9,550 nt of DNA, from contig JAJXYM010000412.1 of NCBI GenBank assembly GCA_021780585.1, positions 1-9,550 of the forward strand, in the 5' to 3' direction. The notes under the pieces were generated by a model. That model was not told the DNA's origin, did no database searches, and saw only the letters and a program-made list of their open reading frames with translations. The translations under genes were made by a program, and so were the position numbers. This document shows, in pieces, positions 6,005-9,550 of the stretch; the stretch's first letter is position 1, and each line of letters begins with the position of its first letter. Source of the DNA: Deltaproteobacteria bacterium (lineage in GTDB: Bacteria; Desulfobacterota; Binatia; Binatales; Binataceae).

Positions 6005-6484
6005 ATGAAAGTAAAAGATCTGATGTCAGGCCCGGTGAAATGTTCCGCCACCTTCGAAACGCTGAAGACCGCCGCGCAGACCATGTGGGACAACGACATC
6101 GGCTGTGTCCCGGTGGTGGACAACGACGGACGGGCGATCGGCATGCTCACGGATCGCGACATTTGCATGGCCGCCTATCTGCAGAATCTGCCGTTGTCGG
6201 CCGCGCTCGTGACCAGCGCGATGTCGCGAGAATTGTTCACCTGCGCGCCGGACGACGAGATCGCGGCGGCTGAGCGGCTGATGCGGGAGAAACAGGTGCA
6301 TCGCCTGCCCGTCGTCGATGCGCAGGGCCGTCCGGTGGGCATCCTTTCGCTGAACGACATCGCGCGCGAGGGCGAGCGCGAAGCCGAGGCGAAAAAAGCC
6401 CGGGAGGTGACCGACGCCGAAATCGCGCGGGTGATGGCCGCGGTTTGCGCTCCACGCCATCGCGTGATCGAGGCGGCGGCATAG
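6005..6484 (+). CDS. Tandem CBS-domain protein
   Basis: A 159-residue stand-alone CBS pair (Bateman module). CBS1 covers about 7-57 (VPVVDNDGRAIGMLTDRDI) and CBS2 about 73-122 (LPVVDAQGRPVGILSLNDIA). A charged helical tail follows (123-159, rich in Glu, Arg and Ala). CBS pairs bind adenosine nucleotides and act as energy-state sensors; no enzyme domain is attached, so it must work alone or on a partner. GGGAG is seven bases before ATG 6005, and the start lies ten bases after the Hsp20 stop, giving a clear two-gene operon. It resembles stress-linked CBS proteins such as mycobacterial Hrp1 in domain layout only. Confidence 0.93.
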   Translation: MKVKDLMSGPVKCSATFETLKTAAQTMWDNDIGCVPVVDNDGRAIGMLTDRDICMAAYLQNLPLSAALVTSAMSRELFTCAPDDEIAAAERLMREKQVHRLPVVDAQGRPVGILSLNDIAREGEREAEAKKAREVTDAEIARVMAAVCAPRHRVIEAAA

Positions 6485-6552
6485 ACGCGCGCGACCGGGG
6501 CCGTGAACGGCCTTGGTCACGGGCGAGCGATCACGCGACGGGAGGATTCAAG

Positions 6553-6855
6553 ATGGGCATTTACATCATGCTGACCAAGCTTTCGCCCGAGGCGTTGAGC
6601 CGCCCCGGAGGGGTCGCGGAACTGAACAACAAGGTCGAGGAGCGGATTCGCCGGGAGTGTCCCGACGTCAAGTGGAGGTCGAATTACGCGGTGCTCGGCC
6701 CATGCGATTACCTCGACGTCTTCGAAGCGCCCGACGCCGACGCGGCCACGAAAGTCGCCCTGCTGGTGCGTTCGTTCGGCCACGCCACGACCGAGACCTG
6801 GGTCGCTACCCCATGGGACCGCTTCCTGACGTTGGCGCAGGGACTCAAGAGTTAG
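6553..6855 (+). CDS. GYD-domain protein
   Basis: A 100-residue single-domain protein. It shows the GYD-family outline: an initial strand GIYIMLTKLSPEAL, a helix, then LGPCDYLDVFEAPDADAATKVALLV (GPCD at the position of the G-x-x-D motif), and a last part with TTETWVATPWDRF. These proteins have a ferredoxin-like fold related to dimeric alpha-beta barrels; their activity is unknown. The start ATG 6553 is chosen because GGAGGA (6541-6546) lies six bases upstream; the frame extends further upstream without support. It follows the CBS gene by 68 bp on the same strand and probably belongs to the same transcript. Cys51 is present in the motif loop, but a single cysteine gives no function. Confidence 0.82.
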   Translation: MGIYIMLTKLSPEALSRPGGVAELNNKVEERIRRECPDVKWRSNYAVLGPCDYLDVFEAPDADAATKVALLVRSFGHATTETWVATPWDRFLTLAQGLKS

Positions 6856-6951
6856 CGGGCGCGCGATGGCGCAGGCGCGGGGCTGAACGGTAGGGCGCCG
6901 CGGGCGTAAGGAGCGCGGCCCGCGCATCGGGTCGGAGCAGCGGGAATCAAC

Positions 6952-7680
6952 GTGGACAGACGACCGGATATCGTCAAGCAAATTGAGGCGGCGCTCGAGC
7001 ACGATGCGCGCGTCGGATTGCATCGGCATCCCCTGAAGATCGATCTCGGACCGGACGGCGCGGTCATTCTCGAGGGCGAGCTCGCGAATATCGCGGCGAA
7101 GAAACTGGCGCTTGAACATGCGGCCGCGGTCGCCGGCGTCAGCGGAATTATCGATCGCCTTCGGATCGCGCCGTCGCGGCGGATGGCCGACGGTGAAATC
7201 CGCGACCACGTCCGTGACGCGCTGCTGCAGGAGGCCGGCCTCGCGTATTGCGCGATCAGCGCCCCCGGCGGCGGTCCATCCGAACCGTTCCGGGAAGCCG
7301 CGCTTCGTCCGTCATGTTCGATCGAAATAACCGTCGCCGATGGCGTCGTGACGCTCAATGGCCAGGTGGGCAGCCTTTCGCATAAACGGCTGGCGGGAGT
7401 GCTGGCGTGGTGGGTTCCCGGCGTTCGTGACGTTATCAACGGGCTCGAAGTGTCGCCCGAGCAGCAGGACAGCGACGACGAGATCGCCGAGGCGGTGAAA
7501 CTGGCGCTGGAAAAGGACCCATTGATCAACGCCGATCGGATCCGCGTCAGCGCGCGCAACGCCGTGGTGACCCTCGCGGGGGTGGCGGCCAATGAGGCTG
7601 AAAGCGAGATGGCCACGATGGACGCATGGTTCGTCTTTGGCGTCGACGGCGTCGTCAGTTTGCTGGCGGGCGGGGGCTAG
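6952..7680 (+). CDS. Triple BON-domain protein
   Basis: A 242-residue protein with three BON domains: about 5-75 (VILEGELANIAAKK and VSGIIDRLRI), 80-165 (VTLNGQVGSLSHKRLAG and VRDVINGLEV), and 174-240 (VVTLAGVAANEAES and VDGVVSLLAG). BON domains are small alpha-beta units thought to contact lipids or surfaces, as in OsmY and secretins. The second domain carries an insertion of about 20 residues rich in Gly and Pro (near 101-121). No signal peptide or membrane segment is visible, unlike periplasmic OsmY. The start is GTG 6952, with a modest GGGA upstream; no better ATG lies before the first domain. It follows the GYD gene by 96 bp. Confidence 0.85.
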   Translation: MDRRPDIVKQIEAALEHDARVGLHRHPLKIDLGPDGAVILEGELANIAAKKLALEHAAAVAGVSGIIDRLRIAPSRRMADGEIRDHVRDALLQEAGLAYCAISAPGGGPSEPFREAALRPSCSIEITVADGVVTLNGQVGSLSHKRLAGVLAWWVPGVRDVINGLEVSPEQQDSDDEIAEAVKLALEKDPLINADRIRVSARNAVVTLAGVAANEAESEMATMDAWFVFGVDGVVSLLAGGG

Positions 7681-7789
7681 CGGTGGCGTTCCGCCCGCGC
7701 GTAGCGCCGCCGCGTCGCGGCCCGATCCGGCGGCGTCGTCCAAACCGCCGCAGCGGCTGAAAATCGGCTGAGGAAAAAAGGGGCAATTT

Positions 7790-8659
7790 ATGGCCCGAAC
7801 CTTTCGCACGATCCTGAGTCCGGTCGAATTCGACCGCAACTCGCTCGAAGCGCTGGAGACCGCCGCCGAGCTGGCGCGGCTGGCGGGCGCGAAGCTCTTC
7901 GTCCTCCACGTCGTCACACCCGCCGGCTTCCGGCTGACGCCGGCCGAGCTTGACGCCTGCGTCGCCGCGGAGCGGGCGGCCAGGGACAAGCTTGCCACAC
8001 TGTGTCGCGACATTCTCGGCCAGCTCAGCCACGAGCTGGTGACCCGAACCGGCGATCCGGCGATCGCAATCATCCGCGCCGAGGAAGAGTTGAATGCCGA
8101 TCTGGTCGTGCTCGCGACCCATGGCAGCCGCGGACGTCCGCGGCCGTTTCCGGGCGGGGTCGCCGAGCGCGTCGTGCGCGAATCGATTTGCCCCGTGGTC
8201 ACCGTGAGGCCGAGCGCCAGTGGCGACCCCGATGCGGTCGGGACGCACATGACGCCCGCTCCGCTCACGACCTCGCCCGAGGCGACCGTCGGTCACGTGC
8301 GGCGGACGATGGTCGAAAATCGCCTGCGTTCACTGCCGGTGCTCGAGGACGGCAAAGTCGCGGGAATCGTGACCGAGCACGATCTCGCCTCGAGCGACGC
8401 CACCGACGACACCGCGATCGGCCTGCTGATGACTCGCGACCTGATCTCCGTCTCGTCGCTCACTTCGCTTCAGGAGACGGCGCGGATGCTGTTCGAGTGC
8501 GAGGTGGACGCGCTGCCGGTGGTCGACGGAAAAAAGCTCGTCGGCATCATTTCACGCTCGGACGTGCTCAGGGCGTTCGCCGAAATCGAGCCGGTACGCG
8601 CGGACGAACCCGCCCGCGCGCCCAATCGAAGCGCGCCGGGAGCCTCGCGGGCGCCGTAG
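7790..8659 (+). CDS. Universal stress protein domain fused to a CBS pair
   Basis: A 289-residue cytoplasmic protein. Residues 4-140 are a universal stress protein (UspA) fold: RTILSPVEFD at the start, DLVVLATHGSRG (104-115), and GGVAERVVRESICPVVTVR at the end. The nucleotide-binding motif usually reads HGxxG then GSVAE; here the Ser is replaced by Gly (PGGVAE, 121-126). Residues about 154-201 and 212-263 are two CBS domains (LPVLEDGKVAGIVTEHDLA, LPVVDGKKLVGIISRSDVL). The last 25 residues are a disordered-looking Pro/Ala/Arg tail. The fusion puts two adenine-nucleotide-sensing modules in one chain, suggesting an energy-status sensor. AAGGGG lies seven bases before ATG 7790. It is 109 bp downstream of the BON gene. 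Confidence 0.93.
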   Translation: MARTFRTILSPVEFDRNSLEALETAAELARLAGAKLFVLHVVTPAGFRLTPAELDACVAAERAARDKLATLCRDILGQLSHELVTRTGDPAIAIIRAEEELNADLVVLATHGSRGRPRPFPGGVAERVVRESICPVVTVRPSASGDPDAVGTHMTPAPLTTSPEATVGHVRRTMVENRLRSLPVLEDGKVAGIVTEHDLASSDATDDTAIGLLMTRDLISVSSLTSLQETARMLFECEVDALPVVDGKKLVGIISRSDVLRAFAEIEPVRADEPARAPNRSAPGASRAP

Positions 8660-8728
8660 CGGGCGCCGCGGAATTGGCGGGTTAGAGGCGTCCAGACCGC
8701 GACGACCGCACTTTAGCGCGGAGGCATC

Positions 8729-9325
8729 ATGGCGACACAATTGCAAACCGATGAGCGCGAACAAATTCTGCGGGATCTTTTGAATCACGAACGAAATCTC
8801 GCGCTGGCGCGGGTCCGCGAGTACCGCATCGCGCAGGAAGAGGAGGCGACGCCCCCGCCCAGCGATGAGCTTGACGCGGCGCGGGCGCTGGCCGACGTCG
8901 AAACGCATGCGAGCCTGATCGAGCAGGCCGAGGATCGCCTGCGGCGCATCGACTTCGCCTTCAACCTGATGGAACAGGGGCGTTACGGCGTCTGCGCCCA
9001 ATGCGGCGAGGAAGTTCCGCTGGCTCGCCTGAAAGTCGTGCCGTTCGCCGCCTACTGCGTGGACTGCCAGGAAAAACGCAATCATCTGCGGCGACTGGGC
9101 AAAGGAAATATCGACGAGCCGTTTGCCCATCGATGGGACCTTCCGGAGGAGATGGCGGAGTCGACCGAGACCTCGCATGATGAATTCGTGCCGATTTCCG
9201 AAGAAGGCCCGGCGGAAGCGGAGTCGGGCCTGCCCGCCTTCCGTAAGCGCCGACGGCTTATGCCAGGTGCGGGAGCTGCGGCATCCGTCCGGCGCGGTCC
9301 GCGCAAGCGCGGAGGCGCCGCGTGA
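8729..9325 (+). CDS. TraR/DksA-family zinc-finger protein with C-terminal extension (paralogue B)
   Basis: A 198-residue paralogue of the protein at 3982-4557. Coiled-coil region about 8-82 with the tip motif D46-E-L-D49-A-A51, then zinc ligands C89-x2-C92-x17-C110-x2-C113 (GVCAQCGEEVP and YCVDCQ), identical spacing to paralogue A. After the zinc finger comes FAHRWDLPEE (132-141), shared with A (FAQRWDVPEE), an acidic linker, and a strongly basic end (FRKRRRLM, RRGPRKRGG). The family acts on RNA polymerase through its secondary channel; the intact DxxDxA suggests this is possible here. GGAGG lies five bases before ATG 8729. It is the last gene of the rightward arm, 69 bp after the USP-CBS gene. 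Confidence 0.9.
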   Translation: MATQLQTDEREQILRDLLNHERNLALARVREYRIAQEEEATPPPSDELDAARALADVETHASLIEQAEDRLRRIDFAFNLMEQGRYGVCAQCGEEVPLARLKVVPFAAYCVDCQEKRNHLRRLGKGNIDEPFAHRWDLPEEMAESTETSHDEFVPISEEGPAEAESGLPAFRKRRRLMPGAGAAASVRRGPRKRGGAA

Positions 9326-9523
9326 GATGTCGCCGGCGGCGCGGTCGCGATCGTCCCGCGGGCGCATCCCGGGAAACCGGATCTCGTCGCGAGCGGGTTA
9401 TCCAGGTGGCGCGCGTGCTCAAGTGGACGCCTCGCTCAAGCCGGTCGGCTTGGTTAACGGTCGGGCGGCGTTCCAGCATCCCGCGGCGAATACATTTGGA
9501 TTCTTCGGCTGCATGAGGAGACC

Positions 9524-9550
9524 ATGAAAAAGGCAAAAGTCAGGATGAAA
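9524..9550 (+). CDS. Start of an unidentified gene (partial, cut by the window end)
   Basis: Nine codons, beginning MKKAKVRMK, follow a GAGGAG ribosome site about three bases before the ATG. The lysine-rich start could be the n-region of a signal peptide or a basic N-terminus, but nothing more can be read. The 198-bp gap before it (9326-9523) has no supported feature; a 5-bp hairpin near 9354-9374 lacks a T run. Confidence 0.5.

Noticed and set aside
9354..9374. Hairpin TCCCG/CGGGA after the second DksA-like gene
   Set aside because: Only five base pairs with an 11-base loop and no T run; expected by chance in GC-rich DNA.

Overview
High-GC bacterial chromosomal DNA with strong Shine-Dalgarno sequences and short intergenic gaps. 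The gene set (amidases, TraR/DksA zinc-finger proteins, Hsp20, CBS, GYD, BON, universal stress protein, DUF2267) and the repeat families suggest an uncultivated soil or subsurface lineage related to deltaproteobacterial groups (Desulfobacterota/Binatia-like) or Methylomirabilota (Rokubacteria-like). That placement is inference; no taxonomic marker gene is present.

Left part (1-3367). The window opens in the last 40 codons of an amidase-signature enzyme (2-124). A repeat-bearing gap follows. Next, on the minus strand, is a gene that ordinary gene calling would split in two (474-1562). Its two halves are in the same frame and separated by one TGA codon (1284-1286) in the context ADW-TGA-PYC, where a redox-active cysteine is expected. 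A perfect hairpin with a GUC loop lies 22 nt downstream of the TGA, where a bacterial SECIS element belongs. I read this as a selenoprotein of 362 residues: a peroxiredoxin/thioredoxin-like (redoxin) domain with a Sec-Pro-Tyr-Cys motif, fused to a DsbD-alpha-like domain with a Cys-x4-Cys pair. Repeats lie on both sides of it: a 30-bp inverted repeat downstream, and three tandem 22-bp units plus a palindrome upstream. A complete second amidase (1958-3367) follows on the plus strand.

Right part (3389-9325). This looks like a stress or dormancy island built around a divergent intergenic region (5120-5541). Leftward genes: DUF2267 protein, TraR/DksA-type zinc-finger protein, single-domain response regulator. 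Rightward genes: Hsp20, CBS-pair protein, GYD-domain protein, triple-BON protein, USP-CBS fusion, and a second TraR/DksA-type paralogue. The two DksA-like paralogues sit towards the two ends of the cluster and share an unusual C-terminal extension. The mix of Hsp20, CBS, USP and a response regulator recalls dormancy regulons such as mycobacterial DosR, as an analogy only. The last 27 bases begin another gene.

The most notable item is the probable selenocysteine-containing redoxin/DsbD-alpha fusion, with its candidate SECIS.
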